DNA of 64,000 nt from Nocardioides sp. Kera G14 (GTDB taxonomy: Bacteria > Actinomycetota > Actinomycetes > Propionibacteriales > Nocardioidaceae): the NCBI RefSeq assembly GCF_020715565.1, contig NZ_CP085839.1, positions 2,852,001 to 2,916,000 on the forward strand, in the 5' to 3' direction. Below are positions 36,613 to 45,465 of the stretch, piece after piece. Positions within the stretch are counted from its first letter, which is position 1. The number at the start of each line of letters is the position of its first letter. The position numbers were made by a program, and so were the translations under genes. Below the pieces are notes generated by a model, which made no database searches, was not told where the DNA came from, and saw only the letters and a list, made by a program, of their open reading frames with translations.

Positions 36613-37764
36613 GTGAGCACCCTCGAGCGACCGGTCCGGGTCGCCTTCATCCTGACCCGCGTCCAGTTGTGGGGCGCCTTCGAGACGCTCGTGCAGGCGG
36701 CACGGGCCCATGTGGACGTCGAGGCCGAGGTCGTGCTCGTCGACAGTCCGTCGTACTTCCAGTCGCACGAGCGCGCGACGATCGCCCGCCTCCTCGGCAC
36801 GGTCAGGCTCCGGGATGAGGGCTGGCTGCGGGAGCAGATCGGCATGCTCGACGTGCTGGTCTTCCACGACCCCTATCTCGGCGACTGGATGGAGCCCGGC
36901 GGCTTGGGTCACGAGCTCGTGTCGGCGGGAAGTCGCGTGGTGCTGTCGCCGTACGCCCTCGCGCTGCACGGCAGCCCGGAGATCAGGCGGATGCTCTTCG
37001 ACCTGCCGTTCCACCACGCCGCCTGGCGGATCTACGCTCCCAGCGCCGGGCAGGCCGAGATGTTCCGCTCCCTCGCGGACGACGAGCCGGACGAGGCACG
37101 GCAGCGGATCCGGTTCCTCGGTTACGCCAAGCAGGAGAGACTGCTCAGCAGCCGCACGGCACAGCAGGAGGCCAAGCGCCTGCGCCGCCGGGTCGGGCGC
37201 AGGACCATCACGCTCTGGAACCCCCACTTCCCGGACGCGGACGGAACCTTCACCTTCGCGACGTTCGCGCCCCTCCTGCTCGAGCGGGCGGTGCGCTGGC
37301 CACAGGAGGGCCTGATCGTGCGGCCGCACCCACGACTGATGCCGGAGCTCGAGAGCACGCCGAAGGGCGCAGCCTCTGCCGCCCGCTTCCGTGAGCTCTG
37401 CCGCACCCTCGGCAACGTCGTCCTCGACGAGTCACCCGATCCCGCGCCCGCGATGCTTGCTGCCGACGCCCTCATCAGTGACGTCAGCTCCCTCGTCGCC
37501 GAGTACGCCGTCCTCAACCGCCCGACGCTGCTGACCGTCCCGCCCGGAGGCATCCTGATCAACGATCCTGAGGGCTTCACCGCCGACCTTCCGAGGGCCA
37601 CGGGCCCGACGGAGCTCACGGCGTTCCTCGACTCGGTCCGCCCGGCAGCCACGGCTCTCCCGGAGGCATCGGAGGTCCACGGCACAGGCGAACGGATCAT
37701 CGACGACCTCGTCGAGGCCGTCCGCGCCGAGCAGCACCAGGAGTCGACGGCCCTCGCCCGCTGA
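36613..37764 (+). CDS. CDP-glycerol glycerophosphotransferase (TagB/TagF)-like protein
   Basis: A 383-residue soluble protein of the GT-B fold. The most telling segment is DALISDVSSLVAEYAVLNRP near residue 290, which matches the TagB/TagF nucleotide-site motif (D-x-LI-x-D-x-SS). ERAVRWPQEGLIVRPHPRLM earlier is also family-like (the RPHP histidine). TagF-type enzymes polymerise teichoic-acid polyols, but many homologues are uncharacterised. It starts with GTG 36613, right after a terminator-like palindrome. No other teichoic acid gene is adjacent. Confidence 0.65.
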   Translation: MSTLERPVRVAFILTRVQLWGAFETLVQAARAHVDVEAEVVLVDSPSYFQSHERATIARLLGTVRLRDEGWLREQIGMLDVLVFHDPYLGDWMEPGGLGHELVSAGSRVVLSPYALALHGSPEIRRMLFDLPFHHAAWRIYAPSAGQAEMFRSLADDEPDEARQRIRFLGYAKQERLLSSRTAQQEAKRLRRRVGRRTITLWNPHFPDADGTFTFATFAPLLLERAVRWPQEGLIVRPHPRLMPELESTPKGAASAARFRELCRTLGNVVLDESPDPAPAMLAADALISDVSSLVAEYAVLNRPTLLTVPPGGILINDPEGFTADLPRATGPTELTAFLDSVRPAATALPEASEVHGTGERIIDDLVEAVRAEQHQESTALAR

Positions 37765-37785
37765 CCGCTGACCTCCGCGACGCGG

Positions 37786-38667
37786 TCAGACCGTGGGCGG
37801 CACCGTCGCGTCGCCGTCGTCGGGGTCGGCGTGCTCGGGGTACTCCTCCGTCGCGGCCTGGCGCTCGGAGACCAGGCAGGCACGGCAGAACTCCTCACCG
37901 AAGGGCGTGAGGTGGATGGACCGACGTACGACCTTCGCGAACTTCACCGAGTGGAGCGCCGCCAGGACGTCAGGCTGCGCCTCGACGACCTGGTAGTCCT
38001 CGGCGTCGGCGATCGGCTCCTTGCTGAACCAGATCAGGCCGAGGCGGAAGAGGTTGTTGAGGTAGGACGGCACGTGGTCGGCACGCCGCACGCCCGCGCG
38101 CATGCCGATCATCGACAGGCCCGGTGCGATCAGCTGCGACGACATCACACCGAGCGGCCCGCCCGTGCGTACGTCGACCGACGGCTGCGGCCCGCCGCGG
38201 AGCAGCAACAGCAGGACCCGGGCCTCGTCCGGCGCCAGCTCCTCCAGGATCCGCGCGAAGGCGGGGTGTCCCTCGTCGGTGGACCAGACGTCACGGGAGC
38301 GCTCGAGCAGGTCCGCACCGCGCTCACGCAGGGAGCGAGCGGTGATCTCCCCGACGACGGGGGCCGGTGAAGCCGCCTCGGACAAGGACTCCCCCGCCGA
38401 CGTGATCGCTGTGCCCACGGGCACGCCGTTGGCCACGGCCACGGCGGTGTCGCGCAGGACCTCCGCGGTACGCAGCACACCGCGAACGAGCTCGGCCGCC
38501 TCCACCGGATCGGTCGCGGCACGAGCGACGCGGGCTCCGCCGCGCAACGCGGTGCGCGCGCCCCACCCGAGGGCGTTGACATAGGCACCCGCACCGACCC
38601 GGGCCAGGCCGGGCACAACGGAGAGCCCACCACCGAGGCGGGAGCGTCGGGGCGTCAGGTCAGACAT
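37786..38667 (-). CDS. Abi-alpha (DUF4393)-like protein, copy a
   Basis: A 293-residue protein. After a basic Ala/Gly-rich start, the core runs from RDVWSTDEGHPAFARIL through LAPDEARVLLLLLRGGPQPSVD and VPSYLNNLFRLGLIWFS to RRSIHLTPFGEEFCRACL. The final L-T-x-F-G segment is typical of the Abi-alpha/DUF4393 family, linked by name to abortive infection but largely untested. It follows a DUF445 gene. A paralogue at 40090-41007 sits behind a second DUF445 gene, so the pair is duplicated. Confidence 0.7.
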   Translation of the reverse strand: MSDLTPRRSRLGGGLSVVPGLARVGAGAYVNALGWGARTALRGGARVARAATDPVEAAELVRGVLRTAEVLRDTAVAVANGVPVGTAITSAGESLSEAASPAPVVGEITARSLRERGADLLERSRDVWSTDEGHPAFARILEELAPDEARVLLLLLRGGPQPSVDVRTGGPLGVMSSQLIAPGLSMIGMRAGVRRADHVPSYLNNLFRLGLIWFSKEPIADAEDYQVVEAQPDVLAALHSVKFAKVVRRSIHLTPFGEEFCRACLVSERQAATEEYPEHADPDDGDATVPPTV

Positions 38668-38680
38668 GGGTGCTCGCGAT

Positions 38681-38716
38681 CACTCGAAGACTCACTCAAA
38701 GACTCACTCGAAGAAG
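38681..38716. repeat. Three tandem 12-bp repeats over a stop codon
   Basis: Units CACTCGAAGACT, CACTCAAAGACT and CACTCGAAGAAG follow one another and cover the DUF445a stop codon (38704-38706). A change in unit number would shift the C-terminus or the distance to the next gene. Confidence 0.6.
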
Positions 38717-40017
38717 CTGAAGATGACGTAGTGCAGGAAGCCGCCTGCGAGTCCCATGATGGCGCCGTGCGCATAGAGCATCCACTCGTCCTCCTTGATC
38801 GCCGAGCGCATCATGTCGACGAACTCGGCGGGGTGGAGCTCGCGGGTCCGCACCGCGACCAGCGCCTGGATCCGCTCGGCCTGCTTCCGTGAGAACGCGA
38901 GGTCCTGGAAGGGCTCGAGCGTGCGACCGACAGCCTGCTTCGTGACCGACTCCCGGATCGAGTCGAACCGCTCGGTCCCGACGGCGACCCGGACGGCGCC
39001 GCGGATCGGCCCGGCCGCCTGGTCGATCGCCGGGCGCAGCGCGTCGCCGAGCAGCTTGTGGGTGGCATCGCCGCGCGGGCCGTTGAGCAGGTGGTCACCG
39101 ATCCGCTCGAGCGTGATGACGTCGTCCGCGATGATCCGCGCGTAGACCTCGGCCGCCTCGGACTGACGCCGAGGGAAGAGACCCTGCACCTTCACACCGA
39201 GCACACGGCGCGGCGCGGGCGGCTCGAAGATGAGCCACATGCCGAGCGCGTTGGTGACCCACCCGACGACCACGCCGAGCACCGGCAACACCCACCAGTG
39301 GTGGAAGACGGAGTCGACGATCGCGACCGGGATGCCGAGCAGGAAGCCGAAGATGAAGCCGAAGGCGACCATGAGGTTGAGCTCGCGCTGTCCGAAGTCA
39401 CGGAAGATGCGCACGACGAGCGCCGGGTGGGTACGGAAGTGCTCGATCACCATGTACTTGGGGTCCAACAGCTGATCGATGTGCTCACCGATCTCGTCGG
39501 TGACATGGGAGACGATCCCCGGCAGCTGGGCCTGGACGCGGGCCACGATGCCGGCACGCACTGCTGGCGGCAGGTCCCGCCACAGCCGGGGATGCTCCTG
39601 ACGCATCACCTGGTCGACCAGCTCGGGAACCTCCGGGCCGAACGTCGAGATGATGTGCTCGGCGATCTTGTCCGGCTCGAGCTGTTGGTAGAAGTCCGAC
39701 GGCGTGCCGAGCTTGGCGATCGCCTTGTCGACCGCGATCGAGCCCATCTTGGCCGCGCGCGCGGGGATGATGCCCTGCCAGCCGAGACCGCCCTGGAGCA
39801 GGCCCGGCACCTCCTGAACCTTGCGCGGCAGCAGCCCGACGAGCTCGCGCATGCCGGGCACGGCGACGCCCTTGAAATACGTCGGGTTGAAGAGCATCCA
39901 CAGGCCCGACCAGTTGATCAGCCAGCCGATGACGCCGGTGAAGAGCGGGATCGTCGCGAAGGCGACCCAGTGCACCTGGTCCGCCCACTTCGTCAGCTCG
40001 TTGATGAGCCAGTCCAC
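38704..40017 (-). CDS. DUF445 membrane protein, copy a
   Basis: A 437-residue protein. The N-terminal helix with TGVIGWLINWSGLWMLFNP and the segment GIIPARAAKMGSIAVDKAI are DUF445 hallmarks. Two more helices lie at about 220-270 (FGFIFGFLLGIPVAIV, then VGWVTNALGMWLIF) and the last at the C-terminus (GAIMGLAGGFLHYVIF). The family has no settled function. Starts GTG 40017. It is paralogous to the gene at 41004-42293 along its whole length. Confidence 0.88.
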   Translation of the reverse strand: MDWLINELTKWADQVHWVAFATIPLFTGVIGWLINWSGLWMLFNPTYFKGVAVPGMRELVGLLPRKVQEVPGLLQGGLGWQGIIPARAAKMGSIAVDKAIAKLGTPSDFYQQLEPDKIAEHIISTFGPEVPELVDQVMRQEHPRLWRDLPPAVRAGIVARVQAQLPGIVSHVTDEIGEHIDQLLDPKYMVIEHFRTHPALVVRIFRDFGQRELNLMVAFGFIFGFLLGIPVAIVDSVFHHWWVLPVLGVVVGWVTNALGMWLIFEPPAPRRVLGVKVQGLFPRRQSEAAEVYARIIADDVITLERIGDHLLNGPRGDATHKLLGDALRPAIDQAAGPIRGAVRVAVGTERFDSIRESVTKQAVGRTLEPFQDLAFSRKQAERIQALVAVRTRELHPAEFVDMMRSAIKEDEWMLYAHGAIMGLAGGFLHYVIFSFFE

Positions 40018-40089
40018 GCAAGACAGCCTTTCGGTCGTCCCTCCCTGCCCGGACCCTAACAGCGTTTCGAAGTTACTGTGACAGGAGTC

Positions 40090-41007
40090 TCAGTCGTCCA
40101 TGGGTTCGATGGTCGCCGCCTCGGGCGGAGCCGCGTGGCCAGGGAAGAGGTCGGCGTCCGACTCCTCCGCCGTCGCGAAGCAGATCCGGGCGAAGTCCTG
40201 GCCGAACGGCGTCAGGTGGATCGAGCGGCGCACCGTCGCAGCACGCCTCACGGAGCGCTTGGCCTCGAGCACGTCGGGCTGGGCCTCGACGACCTGGTAG
40301 CGGAGCAGGTCCTTGAGCGGCTCGGGCGACTGCCAGATCAACCCCAGGCGGGTGAGGTTGTTGAGGTACGACGGGATCGACTCGGGAAAGCGCACGCTCG
40401 CCCACGAGCCGATCATCGTGAGTCCTCGGGCGACGACCTCGGGCTGCATGCGGCCGCGTACGCCGGCGGCCCGGACGTCCACCGAAGGCTGAGGGCCCTG
40501 CTTGAGCATCAACAGCAGGATCCGCGCCTCGTCGGGTGCCAACTCGCGCAGGATCGACTCGTACGCCGGGTGGCGCGCCTCGTCACTCCACACGTCCCGG
40601 CTGCGGCGGAGCAGCTCGGTGCCGGAGCGACGCAGTCGCTCCTCCTCGCTCTCCTTGCCCTGCGTGCCACTGGCCTCGAGCGTGTCCCGGACCGACTCGA
40701 GGGCCGGGACGGCGAGCTTCCCCACGGCGCTGAGCAAGGGACCACCCCGTGTCACGACCCGCGTGACCTCCAGCATCGAGTCCGCCGCCATGGCGAGGTC
40801 GTCGGCGAGACTCGCCGCTGCGTCAGGGTCCACGACCGAACGGGCCACCCGGACGACACCCTTCGCGTACTGCGTCGCGGACCAGGTCGTGGTGTGCACG
40901 ATGGTCTCGGCCCCGATCCGCGCGACTCCGGGGAGACTGGCGAGTGCCCCGCGAAGAGGGCCGCGTCGTCGACGTACAACAGGCCTTGCATTGCTCGCGA
41001 TGCTCAT
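40090..41007 (-). CDS. Abi-alpha (DUF4393)-like protein, copy b
   Basis: A 305-residue paralogue of the protein at 37786-38667. The shared segments are RRSRDVWSDEARHPAYESIL, LAPDEARILLLMLKQGPQPS, IPSYLNNLTRLGLIWQS, QVVEAQPDVLEAKRSV and RRSIHLTPFGQDFARICF. ATG 41007 overlaps the upstream DUF445b stop as ATGA, which implies coupled translation and a joint role. The N-terminal 110 residues diverge more between copies. Confidence 0.7.
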   Translation of the reverse strand: MSIASNARPVVRRRRGPLRGALASLPGVARIGAETIVHTTTWSATQYAKGVVRVARSVVDPDAAASLADDLAMAADSMLEVTRVVTRGGPLLSAVGKLAVPALESVRDTLEASGTQGKESEEERLRRSGTELLRRSRDVWSDEARHPAYESILRELAPDEARILLLMLKQGPQPSVDVRAAGVRGRMQPEVVARGLTMIGSWASVRFPESIPSYLNNLTRLGLIWQSPEPLKDLLRYQVVEAQPDVLEAKRSVRRAATVRRSIHLTPFGQDFARICFATAEESDADLFPGHAAPPEAATIEPMDD

Positions 41008-42293
41008 CCCACTCCAAAGATCCAGAGGTGGACGAGTCCACCGACGAAGCCCATGATCGCGCCGTGCGCGTAGAGGAGCCACTCGTCCTCGATGATCGCG
41101 GCCCGCATCATCTCGACGAACACCGGAGCCGGAAGCTGACGGCATCGTTCGGCGATGAGGCTGCGGATCTTGTGGGACTGGGCCTCTGAGAACGCCGCGT
41201 CCTTGAAGGGGGTCAGCGTGTAGTCGACGGCGGTCTCCGCCACCGACGTACGGATGGCATCGAACCTCCGCGCGCCGACGGCGACGCGGACTGCACCAGA
41301 GGCGGGTCCGATCGCCTTCTCGATCGCGGGCGCGAGGGCCTCGGCCAGCATCTGCCGGGTGCGGTCGCCCGACGGCCCGTTGAGCAGGTGGTCGCCGATC
41401 CGCTCGAGGGTGATGACGTCCATCGCGATGTGCTTGCCATAGACATCGGAGGCCTCCCACTGGCGCCGCGCGAAGAGCGCCTGGATCTTGAAAGGCCCTA
41501 TTTTCCAAGGGTCTGCGGGCTCGAAGATCAACCACATGCCCAGCTTGTTGGTCGCCCATCCGACGACGATCCCCATCAGCGGGAGAAGCCACCACTGGCC
41601 GAAGAGCTGGTCGACGAACGCGACCGGGATGCCGAGCACGAAGCCGAAGATGAAGCCGAAGATGATCATCATCCGCAGCTCGCGGGCACCGAAGTCCTTG
41701 AAGATCCGCACCACGATCTCGGGGTGCCTCTCGAAGTTGTCGATGACCATGACCTTCGGGTCGAGGATCTGCTCGATGTGGTCGCCGATCTCGTCGGTGA
41801 CCCGCTTGACGATGGTCGGGAGCTGGCCCTGGACGCGCTCGATGATGGTTGCCCGTACGCCGCGGGGCAGGTCCTTCCACAGCCGCGGGTGCTCGCGCCA
41901 CATGATCTCCTCGACGAGCGCCGGGACCTCGGGCGTGAAGACGTCGACGATGTGCGCGGCGATGACCTCGGGCTCGAGGTGGTCGTAGAAGTCCTTCGCG
42001 CTGGCCATCTGTGAGAGCGCGCGGTCGACCGCGATCGAGCCCATCTTCGCCGCGCGAGCTGGCACGATCCCCTGCCAGCCGAGGGTTCCGTGCAGGATCC
42101 CGGGGATCTCCTGAATCTTGTAGGGCAGCGACCCGGCGAGCTCCTTGAGCCCCTTGATCCGGAAACCGTGCAGGTGGATCGGCTGGAAGAGCATCCACAG
42201 GCCGGTCCAGTTGATCAGCCAGCCGATGACAGCGGTGAAGATCGGGACCGACCAGAAGTGCACCCAGTTGATGTCGGAGAAGAACTCCCCCAT
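41004..42293 (-). CDS. DUF445 membrane protein, copy b
   Basis: A 429-residue paralogue of the protein at 38704-40017. It keeps TAVIGWLINWTGLWMLFQP, GIVPARAAKMGSIAVDRAL, EHPRLWKDLPRGVRATIIE, FGFIFGFVLGIPVAFV, GWATNKLGMWLIFEP and the C-terminal LLYAHGAIMGFVGGLVHLW. ATG 42293 starts the first gene of the duplicated unit. The signal peptidase gene lies upstream on the same strand, 115 bases away, so a shared transcript is possible. Confidence 0.88.
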   Translation of the reverse strand: MGEFFSDINWVHFWSVPIFTAVIGWLINWTGLWMLFQPIHLHGFRIKGLKELAGSLPYKIQEIPGILHGTLGWQGIVPARAAKMGSIAVDRALSQMASAKDFYDHLEPEVIAAHIVDVFTPEVPALVEEIMWREHPRLWKDLPRGVRATIIERVQGQLPTIVKRVTDEIGDHIEQILDPKVMVIDNFERHPEIVVRIFKDFGARELRMMIIFGFIFGFVLGIPVAFVDQLFGQWWLLPLMGIVVGWATNKLGMWLIFEPADPWKIGPFKIQALFARRQWEASDVYGKHIAMDVITLERIGDHLLNGPSGDRTRQMLAEALAPAIEKAIGPASGAVRVAVGARRFDAIRTSVAETAVDYTLTPFKDAAFSEAQSHKIRSLIAERCRQLPAPVFVEMMRAAIIEDEWLLYAHGAIMGFVGGLVHLWIFGVG

Positions 42294-42408
42294 TGCCTAC
42301 GCTCTCTCCCCCTGCGCCCCGCCCCACGGTTGGTGTGACGCGTGACACGCTAACTCCGGGGTCGGAGGTTACTCGCAAGTCACTTCTTGCGCGAGGGGTT
42401 CCTTCTCA

Positions 42409-43038
42409 TTACTGCGCCGGCACCAGCTTCGCGTCGGTGGTGAGCTTCCCGAAGCGGTCCTTGGGCAGGATCCGGAAGCTGAGCTTGGCCTTGATCGCGC
42501 TCTCCTTGACGAACCCGAAGACCCGCGAGTCTGTCGAGCCGCCCCAGTTGTCCCCGAGCAGCCAGTAGGAGTTCGGCGGCACCGTCTTCCATGCCCGCTC
42601 GGGCGACGCCGTACCGGTGGCGGTGCAGCACGACGAGGTGCTGCTGCCAATCTGCGACGGCCAGGTGGGGTTGCTGACCTCGAAGACCTCGTCGGTCCGG
42701 GCCGGCTTGATCAGCACCCGCGGCTTTGCCCCGCCCTGGATGGACACCTGGTCGCCGGGCAGGCCGATCACGCGCTTCACGATGTCGGTTCCGCCGCCGA
42801 ACTTCGCCTCGCCCGGCTCGACCGCTTCGACGAGGTCGAAACGATCGACATCCTTGCGGTGCAGGAGGTCGACTTCGAGCCGATCCTTCGGGTGCAGCGT
42901 GGGCTGCATGCTGTCTCCGCTGACCGTTACAGAGAACGTCAGTCCGATGACGACGACAAGCAGGACGACGAGAACAAGCACAACCAGTACTCCGCTGACG
43001 ATTCCGGCCGCCGAGCCGCGTTGATGCCTCGTGATCAC
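42409..43038 (-). CDS. lepB: Signal peptidase I
   Basis: A 209-residue type I signal peptidase. One helix (about 12-38) anchors it; catalytic Ser43 is in SGDSMQPTL, the general-base Lys88 is in IVKRVIGLPGD, and the box E motif is LGDNWGGSTDSRVFG. GTG 43038 is chosen; a longer in-frame reading to 43197 adds an unlikely basic extension over the promoter. TACAGT seven bases upstream suggests a leaderless mRNA. It is divergent from a cluster of exported DUF6230 proteins that carry clear cleavage sites, so it may be devoted to them. Confidence 0.92.
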   Translation of the reverse strand: MITRHQRGSAAGIVSGVLVVLVLVVLLVVVIGLTFSVTVSGDSMQPTLHPKDRLEVDLLHRKDVDRFDLVEAVEPGEAKFGGGTDIVKRVIGLPGDQVSIQGGAKPRVLIKPARTDEVFEVSNPTWPSQIGSSTSSCCTATGTASPERAWKTVPPNSYWLLGDNWGGSTDSRVFGFVKESAIKAKLSFRILPKDRFGKLTTDAKLVPAQ

Positions 43039-43121
43039 GCCGGAACTGTAGCGACCGGGCGAGGACCGAACAGTCGACCGGCCAACGCCCTGTCTGAGGA
43101 CTTTGCCGTTAGCTACTTGAC

Positions 43122-43162
43122 GGTAACGTGTGACCTGCGACACGGTGTTACCCGTCACACGT
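43122..43162. promoter_or_regulatory. Nested inverted repeats in the lepB/DUF6230 divergent region
   Basis: ACGTGTGAC (43126-43134) is inverted as GTCACACGT (43154-43162), and GGTAAC (43122-43127) as GTTACC (43147-43152). A related GTGTGACGCGTGACAC dyad lies before the DUF445b gene near 42335-42350. This looks like a regulator site able to control lepB and the DUF6230 cluster together. Confidence 0.45.
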
Positions 43163-43242
43163 GTATCTCGTACTTCGGTCGTTTGTGCGGGTGGCACTAG
43201 ATCGCCTCTTGAGGGAGAGGCGCTTACGAGGGAGCAAATTCA

Positions 43243-43860
43243 ATGAAGAAGATCGAGGGCGAGGGTCGTACCCGCCTTACTCGTTTCGCTGCCATCACCA
43301 TCCCCGCCGCCGTGGCTTCAGCAGGCATGGGCTTCGCAGTGATGTCCGGCATGGTGGGCGCGGTGCTGTCGTCGACGGACGGGTTCCAACTGCAAACCGA
43401 CCTCACCGCGTCGAGCCTCAAGGTCCGCGCCGGTGCAACCGATGTCGGCACTGCCGACAGTGCCAAGGAGACCATCTACGCCGAGGCCGCTGGCTCGCAT
43501 GCCGACGGCCTCGACGTCCAGACGCCCACCGTCCAGATCGTCCCCGGCCTCAGCGTCCACCTGAGCATCGGCTCGACCGACACCGACATCGACCTCGGCG
43601 ACGTCGCGCTCAACGCTGCAACACTCGACACCGACGGCGCCACGCTGTCGACCGTGAAGCTGGGCCAGGCCCAGTCCGAGGCGGGCTTCTCGACTGACGG
43701 TCAGGACGAGGACACCGGTTACAAGGCCGACGCCTTCTCGCTCACCGCGTCCGGCGGTGCCGGCTCGCAGGTGCTCCCGGGCGTCGACTCGACGGCGTAC
43801 GCGATCACACTCGGCTCGCTGAGCCTGAACAACCTATCGCTCGGCGTTCACGCCGACTGA
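43243..43860 (+). CDS. DUF6230-like exported protein 1
   Basis: A 205-residue exported protein. A short charged start (MKKIEGEGRTRLTRF) precedes one hydrophobic helix (about 15-38), then a Thr/Asp/Ser-rich beta-type domain ending TLGSLSLNNLSLGVHAD. The layout matches actinobacterial DUF6230 proteins, though it lacks the pair of cysteines found in its three relatives downstream. AGGGAG precedes the ATG. First gene of the cluster; a 10-base-pair hairpin follows. Confidence 0.65.
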   Translation: MKKIEGEGRTRLTRFAAITIPAAVASAGMGFAVMSGMVGAVLSSTDGFQLQTDLTASSLKVRAGATDVGTADSAKETIYAEAAGSHADGLDVQTPTVQIVPGLSVHLSIGSTDTDIDLGDVALNAATLDTDGATLSTVKLGQAQSEAGFSTDGQDEDTGYKADAFSLTASGGAGSQVLPGVDSTAYAITLGSLSLNNLSLGVHAD

Positions 43861-43885
43861 CAGTCCTGCTCTCCAGAGAGCACCC

Positions 43886-43923
43886 GGTGGGTGCCTTGGC
43901 GCTTCGACGCTTCGGCACCCACC
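43886..43923 (+). terminator. Hairpin between DUF6230-1 and DUF6114-1
   Basis: GGTGGGTGCC (43886-43895) pairs perfectly with GGCACCCACC (43914-43923) around an 18-base loop that can itself pair. It may cut transcription partly after the first gene or protect its 3' end. Confidence 0.55.
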
Positions 43924-43958
43924 ACACCATCCACCCTTCACGTTCTGAGGACCCATCC

Positions 43959-44474
43959 ATGACTGACATGCTCCACTCGGTCGAGAGTTCCGCCGCGACA
44001 CCCGCGAAGAAGTCGTTCACGTCACGCGCCTGGGCGCGCTTCGCCCACTTCCGTCGCACGCGTCCGTTCTGGGGCGCGATCCTGCTCGCTTGGGGCGCCT
44101 ACATGATCGGCAACCCCGTCTTCGGCAGCAGCTTCGCCGCCTATGCCAACGTCGGCGTCCGCAGCATCGTCCCGGTGCTCATCACCATCGGCCTCCTGGC
44201 GGCTGCCGGCGTCGCCATGTTCCTACCGTCGCAGCGCCACTTCCCCGCGATCATGGCCACGGCACTGGCCGTTGCGGCACTGCCGCTGGCCAACCTCGGG
44301 GGGCTGATCATCGGCACCGTCGTGTCGATCATCGGTGCCGGCATGGTCTTCGCCTGGGCGCCGTTCTCACCGAAGCAACTCGCCAAGTTTGCGGATCGGG
44401 ACGCGCGCAAGGCACAGCGCAAGGCGGTCAAGGCCGCGTTGCGCGACGGAGGTCAGCGACGCGCAGTCGCCTGA
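43959..44474 (+). CDS. DUF6114 membrane protein 1
   Basis: A 171-residue protein with a cytoplasmic N-terminus holding the family motif FRRTRPFWGAILLAWG, then four membrane helices and a basic C-terminal tail (RDARKAQRKAVKAALRDGG). In Streptomyces, DUF6114 genes commonly follow DUF6230 genes; the same pairing recurs three times here. Function unknown. Confidence 0.8.
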   Translation: MTDMLHSVESSAATPAKKSFTSRAWARFAHFRRTRPFWGAILLAWGAYMIGNPVFGSSFAAYANVGVRSIVPVLITIGLLAAAGVAMFLPSQRHFPAIMATALAVAALPLANLGGLIIGTVVSIIGAGMVFAWAPFSPKQLAKFADRDARKAQRKAVKAALRDGGQRRAVA

Positions 44475-44482
44475 TCGCCACC

Positions 44483-44507
44483 GGAGCCTGACGGGGGGTC
44501 AGGCTCC
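44483..44507 (+). terminator. Hairpin between DUF6114-1 and DUF6230-2
   Basis: GGAGCCTGAC and GTCAGGCTCC form a perfect 10-base-pair stem with a 5-G loop. No U-tract follows; the next gene's ribosome site (GAGGGAG) is just downstream. Possible attenuator. Confidence 0.55.
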
Positions 44508-44527
44508 ACATTCGAGGGAGCACCACC

Positions 44528-45463
44528 ATGAAGAGCACCAGAGGCGCCGCCAAGCGACGCTCGACGCAACGCGGTTCACTCGCCACCGGCCTGCGCGACC
44601 TTCTGATCGGCCGCGCCGGCGACAAGGCGGCTGAGATCAGCGATCTCGTCGCCGAGCGCCACCAGACGATGCTCGACCTCTCGGTCGTCGGGCGCCGCGG
44701 CACGCGCAAGCGTGCCCTGCTTCCGGTCGTCGCCGGACTCCTCGGTCTGGCAGGCATGTTCACTGCGGTGAGCCAGAACGTCCTCGCGGTGAACTTCACC
44801 ACGGGCAACAACAAGTTCCGGCTCTACTCCAACTACCTCGACGCCCAGTCCGCGGCCGGTTTCCTGACCAGTGCCACACGCCAGGACGGCACGGGTGCGG
44901 GGGTCGCCGAACTGGGCATCAAGTCCGCCCGACTTGCGGGCCTGTGCGCGATCGCCAAGGACAACATCCTCGGCGGGCTGGCCCTCAAGATCACTGCCGG
45001 CGACACCATCCCGGCGACGTACAGCGGGACGTCGGTCCCCGACGGCGTCGCGACCCGTGCCATTGACGCCGACGGCTCCGACGCAGGCACCGCGGTCGGT
45101 GACAGCCCCGATGAGAAGGCCGGCGCGCTGACAGGCACGTCTCTGACCAACGCCATCACCGCTACCAACCTCTACATCAATGCCGACGCCCTCAGCGGCT
45201 ACGGCAACCTGATCAGCGGCCTCAATCTCGGCCAGAGCGCCGACACGGTCGAGGCCAGTGCCGGAGTCGACATCAGCCAGACTCCGACAGCCGGCAACTT
45301 CGGCCTCTACGCCCAACAGCTCAACGTCGCCGGACTCAACGGCGACACGTACGGGCTCAACCTCGCCGGCGCAATCACGCTGCCGAAGCTGAAGCTCTCG
45401 GTGGTCGGTCTGCCGTGGGGGCTCGGATCGACCGACGGTATCTCCCAGTCCGCGTGCGGTTAG
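44528..45463 (+). CDS. DUF6230 exported protein 2
   Basis: A 311-residue exported protein. It has a 61-residue basic n-region, a hydrophobic helix (about 63-82) and a likely signal-peptidase site after NVLA (residue 87), so the mature chain starts VNFTTGNNKF. The beta-rich mature domain contains AELGIKSARLAGLCAIAK and ends in LPKLKLSVVG and QSACG; the two cysteines may form a disulfide. It is closely related to the next DUF6230 protein. The following DUF6114 gene starts 3 bases after its stop. Confidence 0.8.
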   Translation: MKSTRGAAKRRSTQRGSLATGLRDLLIGRAGDKAAEISDLVAERHQTMLDLSVVGRRGTRKRALLPVVAGLLGLAGMFTAVSQNVLAVNFTTGNNKFRLYSNYLDAQSAAGFLTSATRQDGTGAGVAELGIKSARLAGLCAIAKDNILGGLALKITAGDTIPATYSGTSVPDGVATRAIDADGSDAGTAVGDSPDEKAGALTGTSLTNAITATNLYINADALSGYGNLISGLNLGQSADTVEASAGVDISQTPTAGNFGLYAQQLNVAGLNGDTYGLNLAGAITLPKLKLSVVGLPWGLGSTDGISQSACG

Positions 45464-45465
45464 CC

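Noticed and set aside
40090..42378. Single 762-residue minus-strand protein
   Set aside because: The first two thirds read antisense-like text in the wrong frame across DUF445b; the real gene starts at ATG 41007, overlapping the DUF445b stop.
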